Positions 1 through 7,642 of a DNA stretch of 46,470 nt are shown one piece after another. The DNA comes from a virus, in the IMG/VR virus record IMGVR_UViG_3300017637_000006, positions 1-46,470 of that record; one strand, 5' to 3'. Made by a program: the position numbers and the translations under genes. The notes under the pieces were generated by a model that worked only from the letters and a program-made list of their open reading frames with translations, did no database searches and was not told the origin of the DNA. Each line of letters starts with the position of its first letter. Position 1 is the stretch's first letter.

Positions 1-1083
1 TTACACGGTCGCCCGCGCGATACGCTCGCCGATGGCGATGACGACGCGGGCCTGATCGACATATTTGGAGCGAATCGCAGCAACATCCTTGGTGTCCCAG
101 CCCAGAATGTCGGCGATTTCCTGATCGGTGAGCCCGGCGATCATGCACCGGGTCGCGAAGGTGCCGCGCAGGTCGTGCAGATGCACATCGATGCCAGCCT
201 CGAGCTTGAAGTCGTGGAAGCGCGAACCCAGCCCGGTCGCGGTCCAGGGGCGGAGATAGCTGCTCGCCAGCACGGTTTCGGGCAGCGGTTTCCGCTTGTC
301 CTGGCGCCGCGCCAGCATCGCGGCTTCCTGCCTCGCTTTGATCCGCGCCAGCAGCGCTTTGGTCTCCGGCATCAGCGGGATCGTGACCAAAGTCCGCCCC
401 CGGCTCTTGCTGGTCTTCCAGACGATGGCGTGTTCACCGACGGCGGCCCATGGCAGCTTGACCAGGTCGCCGCGGCGCAGGCCTGTTGCGGCGGCGAGTT
501 CGACCGCCTCCATGACTTCCGGGGTCGCCTTGGCGCGAAACGCGGCGAAGTGATGCGGTTCCCAGATCACGTCGGAGCGATCGGCTTCGTAGAGCCGGTT
601 CGTGCCGAGCAGGACGTTGGCAGGGAGATAGCCGCGATCGAACCCCCATGACAGCAGTGCGGAAAACGCCGTGATGGCAGCATCGGCGCTGCGGGGCTGG
701 TTGGCCCAGCGGTCGCGCCATTCAAGCACATCGGCGCGGATCCTGCGGTCGGCGAAGGCGCGCAGCGGAGCGGTGCCGAATTCCGCATCGATTCGCTTGT
801 GCCAGGTCGAATAGTCGGTGCGGGTCGACTGCGAGAGCGCTTTCCACTCCGGCGATGCCGTGTAGCGGTCGATCAGGCCAGCGACGGTGTCGGCGAACGC
901 GACCTCGGGCTTTCCAGCGCGGGCCGCAGCGGCGATGTCTGCCAGTTCGGCTGTCACCGCCGGTTTCGTCCCGCCTTCCTTGCGCGCGATCTGCGGACCG
1001 CCGCGCCAGGCATAGACGTAGTGGACGACCGGCTTTCCCTTCGGTCGCTTGGTGACGATGTGCAGGCCAGCGGGCATGGTCAT
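1..1083 (-). CDS. int: Tyrosine recombinase / phage integrase
   Basis: Site-specific recombinase expected to integrate and excise the phage DNA. With the start used here (ATG at 1083-1081, overlapping the upstream stop as ATGA) it is 360 residues. The N-terminal 170 residues resemble the arm- and core-binding part. The C-terminal catalytic domain shows the Arg of ATGLRRGD (about 203-204), a Lys near 226, the HDLRG box (His303, Arg306), a Gly-Trp near 329 in the second His/Trp position and the nucleophile Tyr341 in SKYVD. A longer start at 1107 would overlap the excisionase-like gene further. It is the last gene of the leftward operon and its stop codon begins at the first base of the window. 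Confidence 0.95.
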   Translation of the reverse strand: MTMPAGLHIVTKRPKGKPVVHYVYAWRGGPQIARKEGGTKPAVTAELADIAAAARAGKPEVAFADTVAGLIDRYTASPEWKALSQSTRTDYSTWHKRIDAEFGTAPLRAFADRRIRADVLEWRDRWANQPRSADAAITAFSALLSWGFDRGYLPANVLLGTNRLYEADRSDVIWEPHHFAAFRAKATPEVMEAVELAAATGLRRGDLVKLPWAAVGEHAIVWKTSKSRGRTLVTIPLMPETKALLARIKARQEAAMLARRQDKRKPLPETVLASSYLRPWTATGLGSRFHDFKLEAGIDVHLHDLRGTFATRCMIAGLTDQEIADILGWDTKDVAAIRSKYVDQARVVIAIGERIARATV

Positions 1084-1352
1084 TTCTCCCGCCTCCCAGC
1101 TTTCCACGCATCATAGGCGCTGTCCATCGCCGGGGCGGCGGGCAGGGCGGGGATTTCCAGCTCGAACTGCTGCGCGATGAGTCGGTCGAGCTGAGCCTTG
1201 GCCCAGAACACGTTTGCCCCCTCCCGGCGGCTGTACGCGGCATAGCGCGCGGTGAAGGTGTTCTGCGAAACGCCCATGTATGCGGCCGCCACCGGTGCGG
1301 TCATCCGCGCCGGCCAGTCTGGCAGCTTGTCGAGGCGTTCCAGGGCGCCCAT
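1080..1352 (-). CDS. Excisionase-like small DNA-binding protein
   Basis: A 90-residue protein directly upstream of, and overlapping by 4 bases, the integrase gene. Residues about 18-60 (PVAAAYMGVSQNTFTARYA followed by VFWAKAQLDRLIAQQ) look like the winged helix-turn-helix of AlpA/MerR-like excisionases, where a helix-turn-helix is followed by a short wing and a basic helix. Position next to int fits a recombination directionality factor that bends attachment-site DNA and favours excision. Function is inferred from fold likeness and location; a general regulator of the same fold is the alternative. Confidence 0.65.
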   Translation of the reverse strand: MGALERLDKLPDWPARMTAPVAAAYMGVSQNTFTARYAAYSRREGANVFWAKAQLDRLIAQQFELEIPALPAAPAMDSAYDAWKAGRREK

Positions 1353-1355
1353 CGC

Positions 1356-1766
1356 TTAGCGACAATCCCCCATCCGATAGTCCCGCCAGAAACTTTCCCA
1401 GCGCCAGCCAGCGCCCGCCGCGATTACAGCACACGACAAGCTGCGCCGATCCGGTAGCCAGCAGCGGGCAACAACGCGATCCCAGGACTTGTCGACCCGC
1501 GTGCAGGTCAGTTGCTTGCCCAGTGTCAGCCGCTCGGTAACGCGCTGGGCGGCGCGGGCACGGCGGTTGTCGCAGACATAGCCGGGGCGACCTTCGCGGC
1601 ACGGCGCGGCATCTTCGAAGTCGAGCGACTGCACCCCGGCGATGCGGATCTTGAACCCCTCGCGGCAGTGGAGCGGGCCGTCGCCGTCGTGAACCTTCAC
1701 GACTGTGCACGTGAAGGTCTGACCTGTCGTGACCTGGGCGAGAGCGAGGAAGGTGGCGGTGATCAT
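1356..1766 (-). CDS. Secreted SNase-like protein with altered active site
   Basis: A 136-residue protein starting MITATFLALAQ, a short hydrophobic leader consistent with export. The body follows the staphylococcal-nuclease pattern: VVKVHDGDG near the start, then KIRIAGVQ, then SWDRVVARC and a C-terminal YRMGDC. Six or more cysteines suggest disulfides outside the cytoplasm. In the usual R-x-x-x-x-D-x-P-E active-site segment the Asp and Glu positions are Gln and Asp (RIAGVQSLD), so nuclease activity is doubtful. An upstream in-frame start at 1964 would add 66 residues lacking domain character and was not chosen. It lies 3 bases beyond the excisionase-like gene, same strand. Confidence 0.75.
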   Translation of the reverse strand: MITATFLALAQVTTGQTFTCTVVKVHDGDGPLHCREGFKIRIAGVQSLDFEDAAPCREGRPGYVCDNRRARAAQRVTERLTLGKQLTCTRVDKSWDRVVARCWLPDRRSLSCAVIAAGAGWRWESFWRDYRMGDCR

Positions 1767-1834
1767 TTGCGAACCTTGCACTGGCTGCCTAGGTTGAGCA
1801 CCATAGTACCCGAAACGAATTCGCGAGCGCGAGC

Positions 1835-2143
1835 ATGCTTCTGCCTCTGGAAAAACCCGCGACACTCTTCTTGGAAGGAACGCTCCTTTCGGGAGAACCA
1901 AGCCCACGCTATGCCGGGACCCTTGCGAAGGTCCTTGAAGAATGTCGAACTGGCCCCAAGCCAACGCCGGACTTTGTAGTGATTGAAATGGAAGACGGGT
2001 CGCTCCATTTCAGGGGTGCGCAGATTGATGAGATTCTGTCTGATCCGTTCGTTTGGAAGAAAGTAAAAAGCGCGGCGCGAGACGAACCCGTCCAGGCCGC
2101 ACGCATTCTCAAGTACCAGCGGGTGAAGCAGCGCTACCGCTGA
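1835..2143 (+). CDS. Lone rightward hypothetical protein in the left operon
   Basis: A 102-residue ORF on the opposite strand to all its neighbours, lying divergent to the SNase-like gene and ending 4 bases before the convergent small gene at 2148. It reads like a folded cytoplasmic protein: a TLAKVLEECR helix, a PDFVVIEMEDGSLHFRGAQI strand pair and a charged C-terminus ending KQRYR. Base composition is clearly less GC-rich than its neighbours and start/stop frames on the other strand look like noise. No family was recognised. The inverted orientation and odd composition suggest a recently inserted accessory gene (moron) with its own promoter, which is not obvious by eye. Confidence 0.55.
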   Translation: MLLPLEKPATLFLEGTLLSGEPSPRYAGTLAKVLEECRTGPKPTPDFVVIEMEDGSLHFRGAQIDEILSDPFVWKKVKSAARDEPVQAARILKYQRVKQRYR

Positions 2144-2147
2144 CCTG

Positions 2148-2312
2148 TTACCCACGACGCAGAACCTCCGCCTCAATAGCCCGGTCCACGTCCGCACCGA
2201 TGCCGATCGCGGCAAAGGTCCGGCCATTGGGCAGGCGTAATTCGGTCAGGCCCGGGCTGCGTTCGCTGGGGCGGATGCGGCGATAGCCGTCGCGGTCGTA
2301 GGTCCGGCTCAC
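2148..2312 (-). CDS. Small hypothetical protein (54 aa), GTG start
   Basis: Starts at GTG 2312-2310, which overlaps the TGA of the upstream 65-residue gene as GTGA, and stops at TAA 2150-2148. The 54-residue product begins MSRTYDRDGYRRIRPSE and ends in an amphipathic stretch, VDRAIEAEVLRRG. The GTGA overlap is the same coupling used throughout this phage and is the main support. Composition is soluble and basic; no family was recognised. It converges with the rightward gene that ends at 2143. Confidence 0.55.
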   Translation of the reverse strand: MSRTYDRDGYRRIRPSERSPGLTELRLPNGRTFAAIGIGADVDRAIEAEVLRRG

Positions 2313-2506
2313 CCGAACACCCTCCGCCCATCGAACCGCCCGCGAGCGTCACGATGCGCCTTGCTGGTCGCAGGCCGGTTCTCGTTGACCGAGCGGTGCC
2401 GCGCGATCTGCACGGGCCACTCCCGATGCTCAAACGTCGCGCCGCCGGCACCAGCGATCGTCCGCATGATGCAGGGGCCGTTTTCGGTGGAGAGGATTGC
2501 GGTCAT
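2309..2506 (-). CDS. Small hypothetical protein (65 aa)
   Basis: A 65-residue product whose ATG overlaps the stop of the HNH gene (ATGA) and whose stop overlaps the GTG of the next gene. It is Gly/Arg-rich at the C-terminus (GRFDGRRVFG) and has no membrane segment or recognised motif. Translational coupling on both sides supports it as a real gene of the leftward operon. Function unknown. Confidence 0.5.
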   Translation of the reverse strand: MTAILSTENGPCIMRTIAGAGGATFEHREWPVQIARHRSVNENRPATSKAHRDARGRFDGRRVFG

Positions 2507-3162
2507 CGTACCTCCTTCCGCGCCTCGCTGGCGCGATGCTCAAGTTTCGCCATTGCCATGAGGACCGGCTTCACTTCTGGTTCTGCTGCGTCGAAGGCGA
2601 GACGGCGCTTGTGGCGACCGCCGTTGAGGCGAGCCAGGACGCCGCGCGGGATCGGCTCCCAATTCGACGGGTCGGTATTCAGCTTGTTGCCGTCGAGGCA
2701 TTTCAGCGCGTGACCATCGGGAATCGGCCCATTCGCAGCTTCCCATTCGATGCGCTGCACCAATTGCCACCGGTCCTTGAAGGGGCGGTCGTCATTGACC
2801 TTGCGCTCCAGGTACCCGTCGTCGGTCAGCCGTTCGTAGCCGATCGGCTTGTAATGCTTCTGCGCGATGCCCGTGCGCTCGCCCTTCTTGAACTGGGTGC
2901 GGCGCGCGTTCGGGTGCCGACCACCCGTTCCCGGCGAGCATGGCTTGCCCTTGTTCCAGCTGGTCTGGCCCTTGGTGAAGCAGCCGGTGCGCCCGGTGCG
3001 CCATCCCTTGCGCTTGCGGAGGGAGTGGAGGTTCATGGGCGAGACGTCATCGCGACCGAAGTGCGCCACGAACGCGGCGTGATAGTCGAAGATGACCATC
3101 AGCCGGTTTGCCTCCAGCCAAGCAAGCTCCTCGGCGCTGTACGGGATGGCGCGGCCCTTCAT
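2503..3162 (-). CDS. HNH endonuclease-like protein
   Basis: A 219-residue protein. Residues 1-60 carry a helix-turn-helix-like start (AEELAWLEANR, VSPMNLHSLRKRKGW), residues 60-100 are basic and contain repeated KG-type turns typical of NUMOD/HNH phage proteins, and residues about 130-175 contain the HNH region WEAANGPIPDGHALKCLDGN followed by NTDPSNWEPIPR. Phage HNH proteins of this type often act in packaging or as homing endonucleases. The position usually holding the first catalytic His (before the conserved Trp-Glu) is Gln136, so activity may be reduced. It overlaps both neighbours by 4 bases. Confidence 0.8.
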   Translation of the reverse strand: MKGRAIPYSAEELAWLEANRLMVIFDYHAAFVAHFGRDDVSPMNLHSLRKRKGWRTGRTGCFTKGQTSWNKGKPCSPGTGGRHPNARRTQFKKGERTGIAQKHYKPIGYERLTDDGYLERKVNDDRPFKDRWQLVQRIEWEAANGPIPDGHALKCLDGNKLNTDPSNWEPIPRGVLARLNGGRHKRRLAFDAAEPEVKPVLMAMAKLEHRASEARKEVR

Positions 3163-3395
3163 TCGGACTTCCCCAGCGCAGGCAGCATCGGGATGAAGCG
3201 GTCGCCGTGGTTGGCGATGATCGTCGCGGCTTTGAGCTGGAGGTCGGCGTTGCGCACGATCTGCTCGGCCACCGCCACGATAGCGTCGGTCCGCTGTGCC
3301 TCCTGCTCGATCTGCTCCGGGGTCAAGCCTTCCTCGCCCAGCCGCTCAAGCTGCGCGAACAGGTGATTGTTCAGATCGGACAGCTTGTTCTTCAT
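3159..3395 (-). CDS. Small helical phage protein (78 aa)
   Basis: A 78-residue, mostly helical, acidic protein (MKNKLSDLNNHLFAQLERL, then LTPEQIEQEAQRTDAIVAVAEQIV). A likely ribosome-binding site AGGA lies 8-12 bases upstream of the ATG. It overlaps the HNH gene start by 4 bases. The sequence resembles a small protein often carried by alphaproteobacterial phages in the early-left region, but its function is not known. Confidence 0.7.
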   Translation of the reverse strand: MKNKLSDLNNHLFAQLERLGEEGLTPEQIEQEAQRTDAIVAVAEQIVRNADLQLKAATIIANHGDRFIPMLPALGKSE

Positions 3396-3488
3396 CTTTC
3401 AAATCCTGTCGCCCAGCGCCGGCCTCGACGGCGCGTGGGCAGTGGCGGTTCGCTGCAGGGGGCGTGGCAGCGCGAGGCACCTCGGGGG

Positions 3489-3731
3489 TCAGGCGGCGGC
3501 GACCAAATCCTGTTCGGATTCGTAGCGAACGCCGCAGAACGGGCAGAAAGTGTGCGCCGCGATGCGAGGCATCGTACGCCGGTTCTCAGCCCGACCGGTC
3601 GACTTGCGATTGATTGCGGTGACCGTCACCGCATCCATCCGCCGCAAGTCTCGGCTGATGCGGATCGACGTGTCGAGTTCCTGCTCCGGCGCGAGCTTGG
3701 CGTTGAATTCGGAGATGCAGTCGCACGCCAT
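3489..3731 (-). CDS. Small protein with C-terminal CPFCG motif
   Basis: An 80-residue protein with an N-terminal CDC pair (residues 3-5) and a C-terminal CPFCG knuckle near residues 64-68, suggesting one bound zinc. The middle is basic ([12 protein letters not shown]). Such rubredoxin-like or Com-like pairs are common in small phage regulatory proteins. It begins 2 bases after the stop of the upstream coiled-coil gene, and 93 bases without a gene separate it from the next gene on the left. Function unknown. Confidence 0.6.
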   Translation of the reverse strand: MACDCISEFNAKLAPEQELDTSIRISRDLRRMDAVTVTAINRKSTGRAENRRTMPRIAAHTFCPFCGVRYESEQDLVAAA

Positions 3732-3733
3732 GG

Positions 3734-4051
3734 CTATGCGGCCTCCGCCGTCTCAGCCGGCACCGCAAACTCCGGCAGCCCTTCACGCGCGCACCGGGCC
3801 ATCTTCCGGCCGATCCCGGCGCAACCCGGCGTCACCATGGCGTTGATCTCGCGCAGCTTGTCGTGCGCGGCGTCGCGCTCGGTGAGGAGTTCGGAGGCGA
3901 GGCGGCCCGACTTCACGGCGCGGTTCTTCTCGGCTTCTGCGCGCTGCGTCGCCGCGTCACGGGCGGCCCGGGCATTGTCACGCTCGATGCGCATCTGCAG
4001 GGCCGCGTTCTCGGCTGCGCGCAGCTTGGCGGTGGTGGTCAGTCCGAACAT
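3734..4051 (-). CDS. Coiled-coil hypothetical protein (105 aa)
   Basis: A 105-residue protein whose first 75 residues are a long Ala/Arg/Glu-rich helix ([20 protein letters not shown]) that should form a coiled coil; the tail carries two cysteines. A strong AGGAGG lies 9 bases upstream of the ATG, inside the end of the ATPase gene, 2 bases from whose stop it begins. No family was recognised. Its place next to the recombination ATPase suggests a minor partner of that cassette, but this is inference only. Confidence 0.6.
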   Translation of the reverse strand: MFGLTTTAKLRAAENAALQMRIERDNARAARDAATQRAEAEKNRAVKSGRLASELLTERDAAHDKLREINAMVTPGCAGIGRKMARCAREGLPEFAVPAETAEAA

Positions 4052-4053
4052 GT

Positions 4054-5142
4054 TCAGTCCTCCTGCTGGGTGGCGGGTTCATCGCCGGGGAATTGATCGC
4101 CGTGGTCGGAATCAGCGCGGCCAAACGGGATGTCGTCGGACAGGTCCGCGACCTCGTCGGCGGCGCGGCACAGCGCCTGGATTTCATCCATGATGGGGCG
4201 GACGACGGGGCGCGCAGCCTTGCCCTCATCGCTGTTCCACCAGTCGGTGAACGTCGTGGTGCCGCCGCGCGCCTTCTCGCGGGCGAGGTCCATCGTTTCC
4301 TTCTGCTTCTGCGCACCGCCTTGGCCCTTGGCCCAGTCCGCCATCGCAACGCCGGTCGCCTCGCTCATCGGGCGACGCGGGTCGAATAGCGACTTGAACT
4401 GATCGGCGACTTTGATCTGATAGACCGGGCAGCCCGGCGCCGACGGGTCGAGGATGACCATCGCGGTCATCTCGAACATCAGGTCGCCATCGCTCGCAGG
4501 ATCCCACGGCACGTCCTCGCGCCGCGTCTTGGTCTTCCGCGCGTTCTTGGCCTTGTCGCCGAACCCCTGCTGCATCACCGGCTTGGCGCGGGTGCAGATG
4601 ATGACGTTGGTCTTGGCGCGAACGATGCGGTCGATCAGGCGGCGGTAGCGCGGCTTGACCTCGGCCCATGCCAGCTGGCTGAACTTCGCAGGGTCGACCT
4701 CATAGCGGCCGTTCGCGCGGGCCTGCGCCTGCTGAACCAACCGGTCGAGCACCTGGGCGTGGAGGTCGAGGACGCCGCCGACACCTTCCCAGGCATGGCT
4801 GAAGCTATCCATGATCAGCACAGGAAGCTCAGCAGCCTCCGCGGCGTCGATCACCTCGATCCAGCGCTCCGGGCCGAAGCCGACCAGCTCGCCGGCCTCG
4901 TTGATGGCGGTGAAGTCGAAGTGCGCCATTTCCGGGAACGCCGCCTTGTAGTGGAGGGCGCGCTTATTCTCGGTGTCGACGTACCCGATCGGCGCGCCCT
5001 TCCGGCCCGTGATGGCCTCGGCGATGCCGCGCCCGACCCGCAGGGCCGTGAAGGTCTTGCCGGTGCCGGAACCGCCGGAGATGCCCAGCGCGATCGTCAG
5101 TGGGTCGTGGATTTCGGCCACGGGGACAAAGCGGATCGACAT
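4054..5142 (-). CDS. Phage AAA ATPase (Sak4/RecA-like recombination protein)
   Basis: A 362-residue P-loop ATPase. Walker A is GGSGTGKT (23-30), a Walker B-type strand is LPVLIMD (107-112) followed by SFSHAWEG, and a sensor-like strand is NVIICTRAKP. It matches the phage nucleotide-binding (AAA_24/Sak4-type) group, which loads onto single-stranded DNA and promotes strand annealing. Starting at ATG 5142 places AGGAGG 6 bases upstream and gives a 1-base overlap (TAATG) with the exonuclease gene; an upstream start at 5241 was rejected. Pairing with a RecE-like exonuclease marks a phage recombination cassette. Confidence 0.85.
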   Translation of the reverse strand: MSIRFVPVAEIHDPLTIALGISGGSGTGKTFTALRVGRGIAEAITGRKGAPIGYVDTENKRALHYKAAFPEMAHFDFTAINEAGELVGFGPERWIEVIDAAEAAELPVLIMDSFSHAWEGVGGVLDLHAQVLDRLVQQAQARANGRYEVDPAKFSQLAWAEVKPRYRRLIDRIVRAKTNVIICTRAKPVMQQGFGDKAKNARKTKTRREDVPWDPASDGDLMFEMTAMVILDPSAPGCPVYQIKVADQFKSLFDPRRPMSEATGVAMADWAKGQGGAQKQKETMDLAREKARGGTTTFTDWWNSDEGKAARPVVRPIMDEIQALCRAADEVADLSDDIPFGRADSDHGDQFPGDEPATQQED

Positions 5143-6083
5143 TACATTTCCTCCTGAAATTCGCGCTCGATAAGCCACCCAGGCGCATCGACTTCGTGGA
5201 TGCCGGCGGGGTAGCCGGGCCAGTTGTTGCTGGTGACGCACTCCGCCCAGATGCGGCGCGCTCGGGCCGCGCGGGTCTGGCCGACGTCACGGAACGAGCC
5301 GGAAAGGCGGATCAGCGTGACCTCGTTCGGCTCCGGCTTCTCTTGGAAGATGAAGACGAACTGACGCTCTTCGCCGGTCGCAGCCTTCCAGACGGTCAAG
5401 TAGTGCTCGGCCTGGACGTCGTAGCCGTAATTGAGGATCGCCTTCAGGCATGCCTCGGGCCGTGCATCCTCGCAGGTCTTGTAGTCGTAGATCGGAAGCG
5501 TGGGATCAGCGGGGACGTTGTCGAACATCGCCCGGCACCAGGCTCCATCGATTTCAGCGAAGGCCGAGATCTCCGACCGTTCCGGATCGAGGGTGATACC
5601 GTACCCGGCGAGGCGCGCACGGGCGATGTCCCGCATCCGCTCCACCTGCGCGACCTCGTCTTCCTTGATCGGGGTGAGACCGCGCGCCCGGGCATCAGCG
5701 ATGAATGCCTTGGCCGCCGTTGTGCTGGCAGCTCCGTTCGACGCGAGGACATCCGCCGGGATGGCGACATAATCCTCGCCGCAGCCGAGCACGGCGCGGT
5801 GCGCTGCAGTACCGATGTCGAAAGTCTTGCGCTCGACCGACACATAGTTGGGGTTGAGGCGGCGGCTGGCATGCCAGGCATGCAGCGGCGACTTTGCAGT
5901 GATCAGCTTGGCCAGGGTCGCCGACAGGCTGGGCAGGGGCGCCGGGTCGGCGTGATAATCGCCAGCTGGGAGCCGGTGGATGCCTGACTTGACGTACGGA
6001 CTGCTCGGCTGCGACGGTGCCGGGGCAGGCGCGTCGTCGGCGGCGGGTTCGCGATAGTCGAGGTCGAAGGGGTTTTCGGTCAT
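5142..6083 (-). CDS. RecE/YqaJ-like PD-(D/E)XK exonuclease
   Basis: A 313-residue nuclease expected to resect double-stranded ends to make single-stranded tails for annealing. After a Pro/Ala-rich linker (residues 10-30) come the family motifs: GTAAHRAVL (91-99), an Asp in CRAMFDNV (188), IYDYKT with Asp200-x-Lys202, and the Q-x-x-x-Y helix (QAEHYL, Gln224, Tyr228). This is the order seen in exodeoxyribonuclease VIII (PDDEXK-like) proteins. It sits between the AAA ATPase and the coiled-coil DUF1351-like gene. All catalytic positions look intact. Confidence 0.9.
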   Translation of the reverse strand: MTENPFDLDYREPAADDAPAPAPSQPSSPYVKSGIHRLPAGDYHADPAPLPSLSATLAKLITAKSPLHAWHASRRLNPNYVSVERKTFDIGTAAHRAVLGCGEDYVAIPADVLASNGAASTTAAKAFIADARARGLTPIKEDEVAQVERMRDIARARLAGYGITLDPERSEISAFAEIDGAWCRAMFDNVPADPTLPIYDYKTCEDARPEACLKAILNYGYDVQAEHYLTVWKAATGEERQFVFIFQEKPEPNEVTLIRLSGSFRDVGQTRAARARRIWAECVTSNNWPGYPAGIHEVDAPGWLIEREFQEEM

Positions 6084-6085
6084 GG

Positions 6086-7213
6086 TCAGAACTCCAGCTT
6101 CACCGCCGGCACTTCCCCGGCGATGATGGCCATCACGATCTTGCGGGCGGTCTCTTCGTCAGCGCCGCAGGACATGATCGCCTGCTTGGCCTTCGACTTG
6201 ACTGCAGTGCGGTGCGCCTGATCAGCCTCCCGCGCGGCCTGCTCGTCGGCGAGACGCTGCGCCTCGGCCTGACGCGCAGCCTCTGCGGCGGCGATGCGGT
6301 CGCGCTCGGCCTGGGCGGCGCGCTCGGCTTCCTCGGCACGGCGACGTTCGGCGGCGAGCTGCTCGGCGTGTTCGCGCTCGACCCGCTGGCGCTCCGCTTC
6401 GGCAGCTTCCTCCCGGGCGCGCTCGATCCGTTCCGCCTCGGCCTTTTCCGCAGCGACACGGCGCTCCTCGGCGAGACGGGCTTCCTCGGCTTCACGCGCG
6501 GCGCGCTCTTCCTCGGCGCGGCGTTCGGCCTCGACACGCTCCCGCTCCGCCGCTTCCTCGCGCTCCCGGGCCTCGCGCGCTTCATTCTCGGCGCGCAGCC
6601 GTTCCAACTCCGCGCGGTCAGCCTCTTCCTTTTCGAGCCGGGCCAGCGCCGTCTTGAGCGTCGCCACGGCATGCTCCTTGGCCTGCTGCGCCTCTGGCAG
6701 AAGGTCGCGGAACTGCTCTTCGTCGAGCGCGATCTGCCAGATGCCCGCACCACGGGCGCGGACAGTCGCGGCGGTGTCGTCGAGCGTCACGACCGCATCG
6801 GCCTTGAACCCGTCGATGATCTCGCGGCACCGGTTCACGCGTGCGGTCTCAGCCTCTTCCCATTCGGTCAGCGGCTTGCGGGCCTCGATCGCCAGCTGTT
6901 CGAGCCGGTCGTTGATCTCTTTCCCGGCGTCGTTGGCGTGGGCGACCATGTCGCGCCATTCCTTCGTCAGACGGAGACGGGCCTTGTCGATCGCGGCTTT
7001 CTCGCGGCGGACCTCTGCAGCGAACGAACGCAGGGCATCGCGGCCCTTCGTTGTCGTGACGTCGGCGTCGATCGGAGCCTTGGCGGCGAGCTTCTCGTAC
7101 CACGCGTCGAACTTGACGCGGTCGAGCAGGACGATGCCGGGCTCGTTGGCGACGGCGACGACGATATCGGTGCCCGGTGCGGGCGCGAGGTCGAGTTGAG
7201 CGGCGGTGGCCAT
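6086..7213 (-). CDS. Long coiled-coil protein, DUF1351-like recombination partner
   Basis: A 375-residue protein. The N-terminal third (residues 1-165) has the mixed helices and KEWRDMVAHAND segment found in DUF1351-type phage proteins; residues about 190-335 form an almost uninterrupted Glu/Arg/Ala coiled coil; the last 40 residues (AIMSCGADEETARKIV, then AIIAGEVP) make a small C-terminal domain. Proteins of this shape lie beside exonuclease and annealing genes in many phages, but their biochemical role is unsettled. It begins 1 base inside the preceding gene (TAATG) and ends 2 bases before the exonuclease gene. Confidence 0.75.
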   Translation of the reverse strand: MATAAQLDLAPAPGTDIVVAVANEPGIVLLDRVKFDAWYEKLAAKAPIDADVTTTKGRDALRSFAAEVRREKAAIDKARLRLTKEWRDMVAHANDAGKEINDRLEQLAIEARKPLTEWEEAETARVNRCREIIDGFKADAVVTLDDTAATVRARGAGIWQIALDEEQFRDLLPEAQQAKEHAVATLKTALARLEKEEADRAELERLRAENEAREAREREEAAERERVEAERRAEEERAAREAEEARLAEERRVAAEKAEAERIERAREEAAEAERQRVEREHAEQLAAERRRAEEAERAAQAERDRIAAAEAARQAEAQRLADEQAAREADQAHRTAVKSKAKQAIMSCGADEETARKIVMAIIAGEVPAVKLEF

Positions 7214-7548
7214 TACGCTGCCTCCGCCATGCTGCGCGTTGCGAGCGCGTCTGAAACCTGATTCGCGATCGCCCCCAGCCGGTCATCATCATCGCGGGTA
7301 TGGATCCCAGCGAGCCGCTGTCCGGTCACGGCGCAGATCACGTCATGCGCCATGCACCGGAAGTCGCCATGGAGATGGCCGTGCCATGCCTCAAGCGAGC
7401 TGGCGAAGACGTCGTCGAACGCGTCCCACTGCTCCCGGGTGATCACATAGCAGTGCTCGCGCTGGACGACCTTAAGGGTCGTGCCGCGGATCAGCTCGAG
7501 GATGTCGAGGACGGGGTCAGCGAGGTACCATGGGGTGGGCTGTGCCAC
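7213..7548 (-). CDS. First gene of the leftward operon, hypothetical (111 aa)
   Basis: A 111-residue acidic, soluble protein starting at GTG 7548-7546 with GGGAG placed 7 bases upstream. It contains WYLADPVLDILELIRG near the N-terminus and GHLHGDFRCMAHDVIC in the middle; the His/Cys content (residues 60-75) could bind metal. It is the first gene transcribed from the leftward promoter at 7587-7615. No family was recognised. First genes of such operons are often host-takeover or anti-repression factors; that is speculation here. Confidence 0.65.
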   Translation of the reverse strand: MAQPTPWYLADPVLDILELIRGTTLKVVQREHCYVITREQWDAFDDVFASSLEAWHGHLHGDFRCMAHDVICAVTGQRLAGIHTRDDDDRLGAIANQVSDALATRSMAEAA

Positions 7549-7586
7549 GATGTTGCTCCCTTGCCGCGGGGTGCGGCGTTGGGAGA

Positions 7587-7615
7587 CTTATGTGCTATGA
7601 AATGTAGCGTGTCAA
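7587..7615 (-). promoter_or_regulatory. Leftward early promoter (pL-like)
   Basis: On the minus strand a perfect TTGACA (7615-7610) is followed after exactly 17 bases by CATAAG (7592-7587). A repressor-type repeat (CGCTACATTTC) fills the spacer, so binding there would block polymerase. Transcription would enter the gene starting at 7548 with a leader of about 30 bases. Confidence 0.75.
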
Positions 7616-7642
7616 CACGAAATGTAGCGCCATAGCGCTATG
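7599..7642. promoter_or_regulatory. Left operator cluster
   Basis: Two exact copies of GAAATGTAGCG (7599-7609 and 7619-7629) lie 20 bases apart, two helical turns, and are followed by the perfect palindrome CATAGCGCTATG (7631-7642). The shared core TAGCG/CGCTA recurs in the repressor-Cro intergenic region at 9084-9144. This marks them as binding sites of the S24 repressor and/or Cro-like protein. The palindrome overlaps the stop codon of the HIRAN gene. Confidence 0.75.

Noticed and set aside
1763-2227. Minus-strand frame across the lone rightward gene
   Set aside because: It lacks protein character and coupling, and overlaps a plus-strand frame that looks like a folded protein.
6133-7199. 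Long Ser/Arg- and Arg-rich open frames on both strands over the coiled-coil gene
   Set aside because: They mirror the Glu/Ala/Arg codon repeats of the real 6086-7213 gene, have low-complexity composition and no ribosome sites.
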